Below are positions 37,168 to 46,685 of a stretch of 64,000 bases of DNA, piece by piece; within the stretch, counting starts at the first letter, position 1, and each line of letters starts with the position of its first letter. The notes under the pieces are model-generated. The model had not been told where the DNA came from. It searched no databases and worked only from the letters and a program-made list of their open reading frames with translations. Made by a program: the position numbers and the translations under genes. Origin of the DNA: Candidatus Palauibacter rhopaloidicola (GTDB lineage Bacteria; Gemmatimonadota; Gemmatimonadetes; Palauibacterales; Palauibacteraceae); contig JAPPGH010000054.1 in NCBI GenBank assembly GCA_026914155.1, forward strand, positions 1 to 64,000, in the 5' to 3' direction.

Positions 37168-39135
37168 ATGAACGGAAGCAACAGGTGTTCCAACTGGCTG
37201 GGCAGCCTGATCATGCTCGGCGCGGGACTCAGCGCCGGACTCGGTGCCGCACCGTCCGCGCTGGTCGCGCAGTCCGGTACGACGGACGGAGAATGGCGCT
37301 ACTGGGCCGGGGACGCCGGGTCCACGCGCTACGCGCCGCTCGACCAGATCGACGCCTCGAACGTGGAGGACCTGGAGATCGCGTGGCGCTGGCAGGCGCG
37401 CAACTTCGGCCGGACCCCCGAGGGCTACTACCGCGTGACCCCGCTGTACGCGAACGGGGTCCTCTATGCCACGGCGGGATTCCGGCGGGCGGCGGTGGCG
37501 ATCGACCCGGAGACGGGAGAGACGCTCTGGATGTACCGGCTCGACGAGGGCGAACGCGGCCGGAACGCGCCGCGCGGCAACTCCGGGCGCGGCGTCGGCT
37601 ACTGGACGGATGGCGCCGAGGAGCGGGTGCTTCTCATCACCCCCGCCTATCACATGGTCTCGCTGGACGCGAAGACCGGCCTCCCCGACCCGACCTTCGG
37701 CGAGGACGGGATCGTGGACCTCAAGCTCGGACTCGGGCGGGAACTGGACCTGGTGAACGACCGCATCGGCTCGAGTTCTCCCCCGGTCGTCGTCGGAGAC
37801 GTGATCGTCGTCGGAGCCGCGCTCCCGCAGGGGGGACGCCCTCCGACCAAGGAGATGCCGCCGGGCCACGTGCGGGGCTTCGACGCGCGCACGGGCGAGC
37901 AACTGTGGACCTTCCGCACCATCCCGCAGCCGGGCGATCCCGGCCACGAGACGTGGGAAGAAGGATCCTGGGACTACACCGGGAACGCCGCCGTGTGGAC
38001 GCCGTTCACGGCGGATCTCGACCTGGGCTACGTCTATCTGCCCGTGGAAGCGGGGACGGGCGATTACTACGGGGGCCATCGCCCCGGCGACAACCTCTAC
38101 TCGCAGAGCCTCGTGTGCGTGGACGCGAGCACGGGCGAAGTCGTGTGGTATTTCCAGACCGTGCACCACGGAATCTGGGACTTCGATCCGCCCGCGGCGC
38201 CGGTTCTGATGGACATCACGGTGGATGGGCGGGAGATTCCGGCCGTCGCGCAGGTGACGAAGCAGGCCTTCACGTACGTCTTCGACCGGGTGACGGGCGA
38301 GCCCGTGTGGCCGATCGAGGAGCGTCCCGTTCCCGCCGGCGATGTGCCGGGGGAATGGTACGCACCCACACAGCCCTTCCCGGCGCTCCCCGTGCCGTTC
38401 GACATGCAGGGCGCGACCGAGGAGGATCTGATCGACCTCACGCCGGAACTGAAGGCGGAGGCGCTGGAGATCGCGAAGAACCTCACGCTCGGTGAGTTGT
38501 TCACGCCGCCGACCGTGATCGTCGAGGGGGGCAACCAGGGAACCCTCATCACCCCCGGCAGCCTCGGCGGGGCGAACTGGCCGGGCGCGGCGTACGACCC
38601 GGAGACGCAGCGGCTCTTCGTGGGCTCCGCGACGCGCGGCAGCGTGATCGGCCTCGTGAACGATCCTGAATCGTCGAACATGCGCTACATCGCCGGACGT
38701 CCCCGGGGCGTCGGCGGCCCCCAGGGCCTGCCGATCCTGAAGCCGCCGTGGGGACGGATCTCGGCGCTCGACATGAATACGGGACAAATGGTGTGGCAGG
38801 TCGCGAACGACCACACGCCGTCGTTCGTGGAGGAACACCCGGCGCTGGAAGGCGTCGACGTGCCGCGCACGGGGCGGCCCAGCCGGGCGGGACTCCTCGC
38901 CACGAGCACGCTGCTCTTCGCGGGAACGGGCGGGGGGACGATGTCGGCGGACCTCACCGGCCTCCTGCGCGCGCACGACAAGGAGACGGGCGAGATCCTG
39001 GCCGAGATCGAACTGCCGTCGCACCAGACCGGCGTCCCGATGACGTACATGCACGACGGGCGGCAGTACATCGTCGCGGCCGTGGCGGGACGCGGCGTGC
39101 CCGCGGAACTCGTCGCCCTGCGGCTCCCCGGCTAG
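37168..39135 (+). CDS. PQQ-type quinoprotein dehydrogenase
   Basis: A 655-aa exported protein from ATG 37168, signal segment GSLIMLGAGLSAGLGAAPSALV. It is an eight-bladed quinoprotein propeller: EWRYWAGDAGSTRYAPLDQI, ATAGFRRAAVAIDPETGETL, HGIWDFDPPAAPVLMDITVD, ITPGSLGGANWPGAAYDPET. These are hallmarks of membrane or soluble glucose/alcohol-type PQQ dehydrogenases. There is no heme CxxCH, so electrons leave by another carrier. No PQQ synthesis genes are in the window. Confidence 0.9.
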   Translation: MNGSNRCSNWLGSLIMLGAGLSAGLGAAPSALVAQSGTTDGEWRYWAGDAGSTRYAPLDQIDASNVEDLEIAWRWQARNFGRTPEGYYRVTPLYANGVLYATAGFRRAAVAIDPETGETLWMYRLDEGERGRNAPRGNSGRGVGYWTDGAEERVLLITPAYHMVSLDAKTGLPDPTFGEDGIVDLKLGLGRELDLVNDRIGSSSPPVVVGDVIVVGAALPQGGRPPTKEMPPGHVRGFDARTGEQLWTFRTIPQPGDPGHETWEEGSWDYTGNAAVWTPFTADLDLGYVYLPVEAGTGDYYGGHRPGDNLYSQSLVCVDASTGEVVWYFQTVHHGIWDFDPPAAPVLMDITVDGREIPAVAQVTKQAFTYVFDRVTGEPVWPIEERPVPAGDVPGEWYAPTQPFPALPVPFDMQGATEEDLIDLTPELKAEALEIAKNLTLGELFTPPTVIVEGGNQGTLITPGSLGGANWPGAAYDPETQRLFVGSATRGSVIGLVNDPESSNMRYIAGRPRGVGGPQGLPILKPPWGRISALDMNTGQMVWQVANDHTPSFVEEHPALEGVDVPRTGRPSRAGLLATSTLLFAGTGGGTMSADLTGLLRAHDKETGEILAEIELPSHQTGVPMTYMHDGRQYIVAAVAGRGVPAELVALRLPG

Positions 39136-39175
39136 CCAGCCGATCCCGCAGCCGGCAACCCGCGTCAAAACCACG

Positions 39176-40384
39176 GTGCCAGTGCCGTCCGTCGTCCGGG
39201 GAACGCCCTTTCACGAGCGAACCGGCCCGCTCTGCCAGGCCGGCAACTGGCGGCGCTGGGCCGGGCACCTCTCGGCGGGTTCGTACGAGCCGACCCACGA
39301 GCACGAGTACCAGGCCATCCGCTCGGCGTGCGCGCTCATCGATGTTTCGCCGCTCTACAAGTACCGGCTCTCGGGCCCGGGCGCGGCGGCGCTCGCGAAC
39401 CGGGTCGTCACGCGGGATGTGGACCGGCAGGACGTGGGGCAGGTGTACTACACGCCCTGGTGCGACGCGGCGGGGAAGGTGCGGGACGACGGCACGCTGC
39501 ACAGGCTCGGCGGGTCCGATTTCCGCCTCACCTCCGCGGAACCGACGCTGAAATGGCTGCACGAGAACGCCCGCGGCCTCGACGTGACCATCGCGGAGGA
39601 GACGGAGCGGGTGGCCGCGCTCGCCCTCCAGGGGCCCCGGTCGCGCGATCTGCTCCAGCGGATCACCGACGGCGATGTGGCGGGACTCCGCTATTTCCGC
39701 GTGATGTCGGCGCGGATCGCCGGGATCGCCGCGGAAATCTCGCGCACGGGCTACACCGGCGACCTGGGCTACGAGATCTGGGTCGGCGCCGTGGACGCGA
39801 TTCCGCTGTGGGACGCGCTCGCGGCGGCGGGTGAGCCGTTCGGCCTCGCCCCGGCGGGCATGCTCGCCCTGGACATGGCGCGCCTCGAGGCCGGCCTGCT
39901 CCTCGTAGACGTCGACTTCATCCCGGCCCACCGTGCGACCATCGAGGACCAGAAGTCGTCTCCGTACGAACTCGGCCTCGGCTGGACCGTGTCGCTCGAC
40001 GCGTCGAACTTCGTGGGCCGGGCGGCCCTCCGCGCCGAACGGACTCGCCCGCTCGCCTGGCGCTTCCGGGGGATCGTCCTCGACTGGGAGTCGCTCGAGG
40101 CGGCGTACGCGACCGTCGGCCTTCCGCCGCAACTGCCGGGCACGACCCTGCGCGACAGCGTGCCGCTGTACGCGGGCGGACGGCAGGTGGGATACGCTAC
40201 GAGCCGGGGCTGGTCGCCGACCCTCAAGACCTACCTGGGACTGGCGCACCTCGAAGCGGAATCCGCCGCTGTCGGTACCGAACTCGAGATCGAGGTGACG
40301 GTCGAGCACCGGCGGCGCCGGGCCCGGGCCACGGTGGCGAAGACGCCGTTCTTCGACCCCGACAGGAAGCGAGCCACGCCGTGA
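39176..40384 (+). CDS. GcvT-family aminomethyltransferase-like protein
   Basis: A 402-aa protein, GTG start at 39176 (39182 is possible). It has the GcvT folate-binding fold: RSACALIDVSPLYKYRLSGP, ALQGPRSRDLLQ, ISRTGYTGDLGYEIWV, GMLALDMARLEAGL. It overlaps the next gene by 4 nt (GTGA). The pairing with two FAD amine-oxidase-fold proteins suggests it takes a one-carbon unit from an N-methylated amine or related substrate rather than acting in the glycine cleavage system; gcvP and gcvH are absent nearby. Confidence 0.85.
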   Translation: MPVPSVVRGTPFHERTGPLCQAGNWRRWAGHLSAGSYEPTHEHEYQAIRSACALIDVSPLYKYRLSGPGAAALANRVVTRDVDRQDVGQVYYTPWCDAAGKVRDDGTLHRLGGSDFRLTSAEPTLKWLHENARGLDVTIAEETERVAALALQGPRSRDLLQRITDGDVAGLRYFRVMSARIAGIAAEISRTGYTGDLGYEIWVGAVDAIPLWDALAAAGEPFGLAPAGMLALDMARLEAGLLLVDVDFIPAHRATIEDQKSSPYELGLGWTVSLDASNFVGRAALRAERTRPLAWRFRGIVLDWESLEAAYATVGLPPQLPGTTLRDSVPLYAGGRQVGYATSRGWSPTLKTYLGLAHLEAESAAVGTELEIEVTVEHRRRRARATVAKTPFFDPDRKRATP

Positions 40385-41988
40385 GCGCGACGAACGCGTA
40401 CGACGCGATCATCGTCGGGGGCGGCCACAACGGCCTCATCAACGCCGCCTACTTGGCGCGGGCGGGCCTTCGCGTGGTCGTGCTCGAACGCCGGCACCTG
40501 GTGGGCGGAGCCGCGGTCACGGAGGAGATCTTCCCCGGCTTCAAGTACTCCGTCGCCTCCTACGTCGTGAGCCTGCTGAGGCCCGAGATCATCCGCGACC
40601 TGCAACTCGCGCGGCACGGGCTGGAGATTCTCCCCCTCGAGAGCACGGTCACGCCGCTCCCGAACGGCGACTATCTCGGGCGCTGGGCGGACCACGACCA
40701 GACGCGACGCGACCTCTACCGCCATTCCCCGAAGGACGCCGAGGCGTACGACGATTTCGCGACGCTCATGTACCGGCTCGCGTGGGCCGTGAAACCTCTC
40801 CTCGGCGTCGTGCCGCCCGACCCGCTCTCGCCCGGGCTGCGCGATCTGAAGACGCTGCTCATGCTGGGACGGCACGCGCGGGGCCTCGACGAGCAGCAGT
40901 TCCACGCGCTCTTCAAGCTGGGAACCATGAGCGCGGCGGACTATCTCGACGAGTGGTTCGAGTCGGATGTGCTGAAGGCGACGATGTCCGCGAGCGGAAT
41001 CATCGGAACGTTCCTCGGCCCGCGGTCTCCGGGGACGGCGTACGTCCTCCTCCATCACTACATGGGGGAGATCGACGGGGTGTTCCGGGCGTGGGGATTC
41101 GCGCGGGGCGGGAACGGGATGGTCAGCGAGTCCATTGCCTCCTCGGCGAGATCCCATGGGGCCGAGATCCGGACGGGGGCCTCGGTGGAGCGGGTGCTCA
41201 CGAGGAACGGACGGGCGACGGGGGTCGTCCTGGAGGGTGGCGAGGAGCTCACGGCGAAGACGGTCGTGTCGGGGGTCGATCCGAAGCGCACCTTCCTCGG
41301 CCTGCTCGACCCGGAAGAGCTGCCGGACGATCTGGTGGAGGCGATCCGGCGCTTCCGGATCCGTGGCTCGTCCGGCAAGGTCAACCTCTCGCTCTCGGAG
41401 GCGCCGGAGTTCTCCTGCCTGCCGGGCGGGGGGCCGCACCTGCGCGGGGCCTTCTCGATCAGTCCGAGCATGGACTACCTGGAGCGCGCGTACGACGACG
41501 CGAAGTACGGAGGATTCTCGCGGCAGCCGTACATGGACATCGTGATTCCGTCCATGATCGACCCCGGGATGGCGCCGCCGGGACGGCACGTAATGTCGAT
41601 CTTCGTCCAATATGCCGCCTTCGACATCGAGGGCGGCTGGGACGGCGCGAAGCGGGAGGCGTTCGGCGACGCGGTCGTCGACACGCTCTCGGAATACGTG
41701 CCGAACCTCAGGGACTCCATCCTCCACCGGCAGGTGCTCACGCCGCTGGACATGCAGGAGCAACTGGGGCTTACCGAGGGCAACATCTTCCACGGCGAGC
41801 TGACGCCGCAGCAGCTCTTCTTTTTCCGTCCGTCGCCCGCGTGGGCCGACTACCGGACGCCCGTGCGCGGATTCTACCAGTGCGGCTCCGGGACACATCC
41901 GGGGGGCGGCGTGTGCGGGGCCTCGGGGCGGCTCGCAGCGCTCGAGATCCTCCGGGACCTGCGGCGGCGCCCGCGGGGACGGCCGTGA
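40381..41988 (+). CDS. FAD-dependent oxidoreductase, phytoene-desaturase/PYROXD2-like, copy 1
   Basis: A 535-aa flavoprotein. The N-terminal dinucleotide-binding motif is DAIIVGGGHNGLINAAYLAR with an acidic end of strand 2 (VVLERR). The C-terminal FAD motif is GFYQCGSGTHPGGGVCG. The fold is shared by carotenoid desaturases and PYROXD2-type proteins; the GSGTHPGGG ending is typical of the latter. The start GTG 40381 overlaps the GcvT stop, and its own stop overlaps copy 2. Confidence 0.9.
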   Translation: MSATNAYDAIIVGGGHNGLINAAYLARAGLRVVVLERRHLVGGAAVTEEIFPGFKYSVASYVVSLLRPEIIRDLQLARHGLEILPLESTVTPLPNGDYLGRWADHDQTRRDLYRHSPKDAEAYDDFATLMYRLAWAVKPLLGVVPPDPLSPGLRDLKTLLMLGRHARGLDEQQFHALFKLGTMSAADYLDEWFESDVLKATMSASGIIGTFLGPRSPGTAYVLLHHYMGEIDGVFRAWGFARGGNGMVSESIASSARSHGAEIRTGASVERVLTRNGRATGVVLEGGEELTAKTVVSGVDPKRTFLGLLDPEELPDDLVEAIRRFRIRGSSGKVNLSLSEAPEFSCLPGGGPHLRGAFSISPSMDYLERAYDDAKYGGFSRQPYMDIVIPSMIDPGMAPPGRHVMSIFVQYAAFDIEGGWDGAKREAFGDAVVDTLSEYVPNLRDSILHRQVLTPLDMQEQLGLTEGNIFHGELTPQQLFFFRPSPAWADYRTPVRGFYQCGSGTHPGGGVCGASGRLAALEILRDLRRRPRGRP

Positions 41989-43586
41989 GCGGCTGCGACG
42001 CCGTCGTCATCGGGGCGGGCCACAACGGGCTCGTCGCGGCCACGTACCTGGCGCGGGCCGGGCTCCGCGTGGTCGTCGTGGAGCGGGGCGAGGCCGCGGG
42101 CGGGTGCGCCGCCACGGAGGAGCTGTGGCCCGGATATCGCGTGGACACCGGCGCGCACAGCCTGACGGGGATCGATCCGCGCGTCATGGCGGACCTCGGC
42201 CTGGAGGCGCCGGGACCGACGGGCGCCGGGCTGGACCTCATGTCTCCCACGGCCTGCGTCGTGTCGCCGCAGCCGGACGGGGGAGCGCTCATCCTGGAGA
42301 GCGATCCGGCCCGGACGGCGGATCGGATTCGGCCCTTCTCCGCACGGGACGCCGACCGCTGGCCGGAGTTCGTGCGCGCGATGTCGCGGGCGAGCCGAGC
42401 CCTCGCCGTGCTGTACGGCGCGCTGCCGCCGCGGATCGCGGGCGCGGACCGCGGCGACCTGTGGGAACTCCTCCGCCTCGGCGCGAAGCTGAACCGCCTC
42501 GGACGGCGGGACGCCCTCGAATTGATGCGGCTCCTCCCGATGACGGTGGAGGAACTGCTCTACGAGTGGTTCGAGAGCGAGGCGCTCAAGGGCGCGCTGG
42601 CGGCGGACGGCGTGCGGGGCATCTGCCAGGGGCCGCTCGCCTCGGGCACCGGCTACATGTTCCTCCACCACATGGTGGGTGCGGGCGGGGTCGTGCGGCG
42701 AAGATGGCAGGTGCGCGGCGGGATGGGCGCGCTCGGCGTCGCTCTTGAGCGCGTCGCCGTGGCGGCGGGCGCGGAGATTCGCCTCGGCCGCGAGGCGGCC
42801 TCGATCCGCGTCGAGGATGGGCGCGCGACGGGCATCACCCTCGCCGGGGGCGGCGAGATCGCGGCATCCCGCGTCGTCTCGTCCGCGGATCCCGGCCGGA
42901 CGCTGCTCGGCCTCGTCGACCCCGGCGAACTGGCGCCCGAGTTCGTCAGCGCGCTGGACAACATCAAGTACCGGGGCGTCGTCGCGAAGGTGCACCTCGC
43001 GCTGCGCGAGCCTCCGGGCCTGCGCTCCGGCAGTGACGCGGCCCGGTCCGCCATGCTTGCCGGCGCCGCCATCACGGTGGCGCCGAGCATCCACTACATC
43101 GAGCGCGCGTACGACGACGCGAAGTACGGCCGTCCGTCCGCACGGCCGGTCCTCGACGCCGTCCTCACGACCGCGCTCGATCCGTCGCTCGCGCCGGAAG
43201 GGCGTCACCTCCTGTCCGTAGCGGCCCAGTACGCACCCTTCCGACTGGCCGACGGATCATGGAATGACGAGCGCCGCGAGGCGCTGGGGGACGCGGTGAT
43301 CGCGACGCTGGCGGAACACATCCCCAACCTCGAGGGGGCGATCGTGCACCGGCACGTGCTGACGCCAGCCGATCTCGCCGACCGGTTCGCGCTGCCCGAA
43401 GGGAACATCCACCACGGCGAGATGACGCTCGACCAGGTCTTCTTCGGACGCCCCGTCGCGGGCTGGGCCCGGTACCGGACCCCGATCGACGGCCTCTACC
43501 TGTGCGGGGCCGGCACCCACCCCGGCGGCGGCCTCAACGCCCGCCCCGGCGCCCTCGCCGCCACCCGCATCCTCCGCGACGGCTAG
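41985..43586 (+). CDS. FAD-dependent oxidoreductase, PYROXD2-like, copy 2
   Basis: A 533-aa paralog of the preceding gene, GTG start 41985 in a GTGA overlap. It has VVIGAGHNGLVAATYLARAG, VVVERGEAAGG and C-terminal GLYLCGAGTHPGGGLNARPG. Tandem duplicated copies with maintained coupling suggest two subunits of one enzyme or two successive substrates. Confidence 0.9.
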   Translation: MSGCDAVVIGAGHNGLVAATYLARAGLRVVVVERGEAAGGCAATEELWPGYRVDTGAHSLTGIDPRVMADLGLEAPGPTGAGLDLMSPTACVVSPQPDGGALILESDPARTADRIRPFSARDADRWPEFVRAMSRASRALAVLYGALPPRIAGADRGDLWELLRLGAKLNRLGRRDALELMRLLPMTVEELLYEWFESEALKGALAADGVRGICQGPLASGTGYMFLHHMVGAGGVVRRRWQVRGGMGALGVALERVAVAAGAEIRLGREAASIRVEDGRATGITLAGGGEIAASRVVSSADPGRTLLGLVDPGELAPEFVSALDNIKYRGVVAKVHLALREPPGLRSGSDAARSAMLAGAAITVAPSIHYIERAYDDAKYGRPSARPVLDAVLTTALDPSLAPEGRHLLSVAAQYAPFRLADGSWNDERREALGDAVIATLAEHIPNLEGAIVHRHVLTPADLADRFALPEGNIHHGEMTLDQVFFGRPVAGWARYRTPIDGLYLCGAGTHPGGGLNARPGALAATRILRDG

Positions 43587-43800
43587 CCCAACGCCCGAAC
43601 CGGCTACGCCATTCCGGCGGACACGGCACTACGGGTGTGATTGGCCGCCGCGTTCCCGCGGGAACGTTCCCGGGCGTCGAGATCGGTGGAGGTCGGTTGA
43701 GCCCGGTTGAGACCGCGTTGAGACGGAACCCGAATGTTTACCGAAGATCGGGGTATCAGTGCGTACCCCCTTGGAACCCTGAGATTCGGATGAGAACGCC
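43587..43800. promoter_or_regulatory. Intergenic region with 16-bp palindrome
   Basis: Between copy 2 and the DUF222 gene. Contains CGTTCCCGCGGGAACG at 43651-43666, embedded in TGGCCGCCGCGTTCCCGCGG. The same palindrome recurs at 44675 and 53731. Confidence 0.6.
43651..43666. repeat. CGTTCCCGCGGGAACG palindrome, copy 1
   Basis: Perfect 16-bp palindrome about 135 bp upstream of the DUF222 pseudogene start. Flanks TGGCCGCCG on the left and CCCGG on the right are shared with the copy at 53731. Confidence 0.7.
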
Positions 43801-44942
43801 ATGCCCTTCACGCCCGACGCTCCCGATGTCCCGAACGCTGGCGCCCCGAACGCTGACGGGTCGCACCCTGCCGCCTTGGCCGGCGACCCCGTCGGCGACG
43901 CGATCGCCGAACTGTGCGCCCACCTCGACGCCGGCCTGTACCGGCTGCTGACGCTGCTGCGCCGCTACGACGAGGAGGAACTCTGGAGCGGGTGGCGCTC
44001 CTGCGCCCACTGGCTGAACTGGCGCACCGGGATCTCCCTAGTCGCGGCCCGCGAGCGGCTGCGGGCGGCCCGCTGCCTCGCCGACCTGCCGCTGACCTCC
44101 GCCCAGATGGAGAAGGGGCGGCTCTCCTGGTCCAAGGTCCGGGCGCTGACGCGCGTGGCCACGGCCGAGAACGAGGCGCGGCTGGTCGAGTTCGCTCTCC
44201 ACCACACGGCGAGCCAGGTGGAGCGTCTCGTGCGTGCGTGGAGGAGCGCGGAGGTGGCTTGGGGGGAGTTCCTGGACGGGCCGTCGGAGCTGGCGGCGCG
44301 CCGGCACTTGACGGTTCGGTTGACGGGCGACGGCATGTACAAGGTCCGGGGACTGCTCCTGCCCGAGGTGGGCGCCCTGCTCGTGGAGGCGCTGGATGCG
44401 GCCGCCGACGAACTCTACCGGCAGGAATGCGCCATGGAGCGGGAGGCGGACGCTGCTACGGAGCGCGAGGCGGAGGGCGGTGACGCCGGTATGGGGGAGC
44501 TGGACGCGCCGACCCCCGCACCCGCGCCGGCCCCCGCGCCCCGGCCGAGTCAGGGGGAGCAGCGGCACGACGCCCTGGGGCGTGGCTCGAGGAGCGCGCG
44601 GAGGCGAAGGTCCAACTGGTGGTCCACACCGTGGCCGGCGGCCCCGAGATCCTGGCCACGGAGGAGGGCTCACACGTTCCCGCGGGAACGTCGCGGCGAC
44701 TGATCTCCGATGCGGAAGTCGTGGAAGTGAAGCGCGGGCCGGACGGCTCGGTGCTGGACGTGGGCCGCCGGCAGCGGACGGTGGGGTGGCGGCTGCGCAA
44801 GGCGCTCGCGAACTGGCACCGTCAGGAGGGGATCGACCCTTGGACGGCGACGAGCCTCTGGCAGGGCGATCCGCTGGACCTCGACTGGGCGCTCTTCGTC
44901 CTCTGGGCACAGTACGACGAGACCCCACTGAGGGCGGCCTGA
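43801..44942 (+). pseudogene. DUF222/HNH-type (13E12-like) gene, frameshifted and lacking its nuclease core
   Basis: Residues ~25-210 from ATG 43801 are a clear DUF222 domain: SCAHWLNWRTGISLVAARER, RLSWSKVRALTRVATAENEA, ARRHLTVRLTGDGMYKVRGL. At a G4 run (44577-44580) the frame changes; one extra G restores LEERAEAKVQLVVHTVAGGP and SRRLISDAEVVEVKRGPDGS, ending at TGA 44940-44942. After RTVGWRLRKAL, where the HNH core with paired Cys and His should follow, the sequence jumps to the family's C-terminal tail (WQGDPLDLDWALFVLW). The nuclease centre is deleted, so it would be inactive even if the frameshift were an error. Confidence 0.8.
44675..44690. repeat. CGTTCCCGCGGGAACG palindrome, copy 2 (inside the DUF222 pseudogene)
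   Basis: Same perfect palindrome as at 43651, here within coding sequence where the family's HVPAGTSRRL segment is encoded. The flanks differ from the two intergenic copies. Confidence 0.7.
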
Positions 44943-44981
44943 CGGCAGCCTGAGGGTCGCCGACGCACCCGGCATCTACAG

Positions 44982-45404
44982 CTAGTCCAGATCGACGCCG
45001 CGGCTGACGCGGAAGACGTGACCGTCGGGGTGGCGGACGTGCATTTCGCGCACACCCCACGGCATGTTCGTGGGGGGCCATGTGACGTCGAGTCGCTGTT
45101 CGACGCACCGCGCATGCACGGCGTCGACGTCGTCCACCCAGATCGACATCCAGACGCCCTTGTCGGCGCCGTCATCGCCCCCCGGGCCGAACGTCCTCTC
45201 TACCTCGCTGCGGCCTCGGCCGCCCTGCGCGTTCTGACACAGGAAGATCTGGCAGTCTCCGGAGACGACGCCGCCGAAATCCGGCGGATCGCCCCATTCC
45301 CAGCCCTTCTTCCAGCCCCAGCGTTCGAACCAGGCGAAACTCTCCTGCAGGTCCGAGACGTTCAGGATCGGTGTCAGCCCTTTCGCGAACTCCTCGGTGT
45401 TCAC
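44982..45404 (-). CDS. VOC-superfamily (glyoxalase/bleomycin-resistance-like) protein
   Basis: A 140-aa protein from GTG 45404. The vicinal-oxygen-chelate fold is recognisable: LTPILNVSDLQESFAWFERW, WMSIWVDDVDAVHARCVEQR, MHVRHPDGHVFRVS. It lies 2 bp after the malate dehydrogenase stop on the same strand, so it is probably co-transcribed. The substrate is unknown. Confidence 0.88.
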   Translation of the reverse strand: MNTEEFAKGLTPILNVSDLQESFAWFERWGWKKGWEWGDPPDFGGVVSGDCQIFLCQNAQGGRGRSEVERTFGPGGDDGADKGVWMSIWVDDVDAVHARCVEQRLDVTWPPTNMPWGVREMHVRHPDGHVFRVSRGVDLD

Positions 45405-45406
45405 GG

Positions 45407-46387
45407 CTAACCGAGGAGGTCGGCGACGGTGTCGCGTTCGGAGCGCAGCTCCGCGTCGGTGATCTCCATGCGCTCGCGGCTGAAGCCGCCCGGGTCGAGG
45501 CCGTCGACGACGGAGTAGTCGCCGTCCGCACACGTCACCGGGTGCGAATAGACGACGCCCTCGGCCACGCCGTAGCGCCCGTCGGCGTGCACGGCCATGC
45601 TCGTCCAGTCGCCCTCCGGCGTGCCGTGCACCCACGTCCGCACGTGGTCGATGGCGGCGGAGGCGGCGGACGCGGCCGAGGAGGCGCCGCGCGCCTGGAT
45701 GATCTCCGCGCCCCGCTTCTGGACCTTCGGGATGAAGGTGTCGCGGTACCAGGCCTGGTCGACGAGGTCGGCGGCCGGGGCGCCCGCCACCGTGCACTGG
45801 CTGATGTCCGGGTACTGCGTCGCGGAGTGGTTGCCCCAGATCGTCATGCGCCGGATTTCCGTCGCGTGCGTGCCCGTCTTCTCGGCGAACTGGCTGATCG
45901 CGCGGTTGTGGTCGAGGCGGGTCATGGCCGCGAACTGCCGGCGGTCGAGCTTCGGGGCGTTCGCCGCGGCGATGAGGCAGTTCGTGTTCGCCGGGTTTCC
46001 GACCACGAGGACGCGCACGTCGGGCGACGCGCGGTCGCTCAGCGCGCGACCCTGCGGGCCGAAGATCCTCCCGTTGTCGGCCAGCAGGTCGCCCCGCTCC
46101 ATCCCCGGCCCCCGCGGCTTGGCGCCCACGAGCAGCGCGTAGTCGACCCCCTCGAATCCCTCGTTCACATCCGCGGTCCCGACCACCCCGTGCAGGAGCG
46201 GGAAGGCACAGTCGTTGAGTTCCATCTCGACGCCGCGCAGGGCGTCGAGCGCGGGCGGAATCTCCAGCAGTTGAAGCGTGACGGGCCGGTCCGGCCCGAG
46301 CATGTCCCCTGCCGCAATCCTGAAGGCAAGGGCGTATCCGATATTTCCTGCGGCCCCGGTGATGGCGACCCGCGCCGGTGCAGTCAT
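45407..46387 (-). CDS. mdh: Malate dehydrogenase
   Basis: A 326-aa TCA-cycle enzyme. NAD motif [19 protein letters not shown], Arg-containing substrate loop in [27 protein letters not shown], catalytic DHNRAISQ and His in [11 protein letters not shown]. The sequence belongs to the type with GAAGxIGY, which uses a cytosolic/actinobacterial-style layout. ATG 46387 is preferred over longer upstream starts that enter the repeat array. Confidence 0.95.
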   Translation of the reverse strand: MTAPARVAITGAAGNIGYALAFRIAAGDMLGPDRPVTLQLLEIPPALDALRGVEMELNDCAFPLLHGVVGTADVNEGFEGVDYALLVGAKPRGPGMERGDLLADNGRIFGPQGRALSDRASPDVRVLVVGNPANTNCLIAAANAPKLDRRQFAAMTRLDHNRAISQFAEKTGTHATEIRRMTIWGNHSATQYPDISQCTVAGAPAADLVDQAWYRDTFIPKVQKRGAEIIQARGASSAASAASAAIDHVRTWVHGTPEGDWTSMAVHADGRYGVAEGVVYSHPVTCADGDYSVVDGLDPGGFSRERMEITDAELRSERDTVADLLG

Positions 46388-46408
46388 GTCGTCTCCGCGC
46401 TTTGTGTG

Positions 46409-46485
46409 TGAACGTCGTGTCTGAACGTCGTGTCTGAACGTCGTGTGCAAGCGTTGGTGAAGGAACGTCGGTGAAGGAGCGTCGG
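46409..46485. repeat. Short tandem repeats upstream of mdh
   Basis: Three copies of a 13-nt unit TGAACGTCGTGTC (46409, 46422, 46435; the last ends in G), followed by two 14-nt units GTGAAGGAACGTCG and GTGAAGGAGCGTCG. They lie 20-100 bp upstream of the mdh start and share the ACGTCG core. They could be slipped-strand duplications or regulator sites. Confidence 0.65.
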
Positions 46486-46685
46486 CAGGTGTCCGTGGCA
46501 TCCCGTCCCCGGCACCGATACGCCCGGGAAGCGCCAAACTCACAGGACCGACTCCTCAAGTCCAGCGCGGATACGGGCGGGCGCGGCGGAAGCGGCCTGC
46601 GCGGTCTCGCGCGGGGGCTCACGGCGTGGCAAACTTCCGCGCTTCTCGAACCCGAGGGGGGAGTCCCATCCGCGACAACGCTCAC

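Noticed and set aside
37168..39135. Quinohemoprotein dehydrogenase
   Set aside because: No CxxCH heme motif, so it is a simple quinoprotein.
40381..43586. Carotenoid biosynthesis cluster
   Set aside because: The desaturase-like fold occurs, but the C-terminal motif is PYROXD2-like, the partner is GcvT-like, and no phytoene synthase or geranylgeranyl synthase is present.
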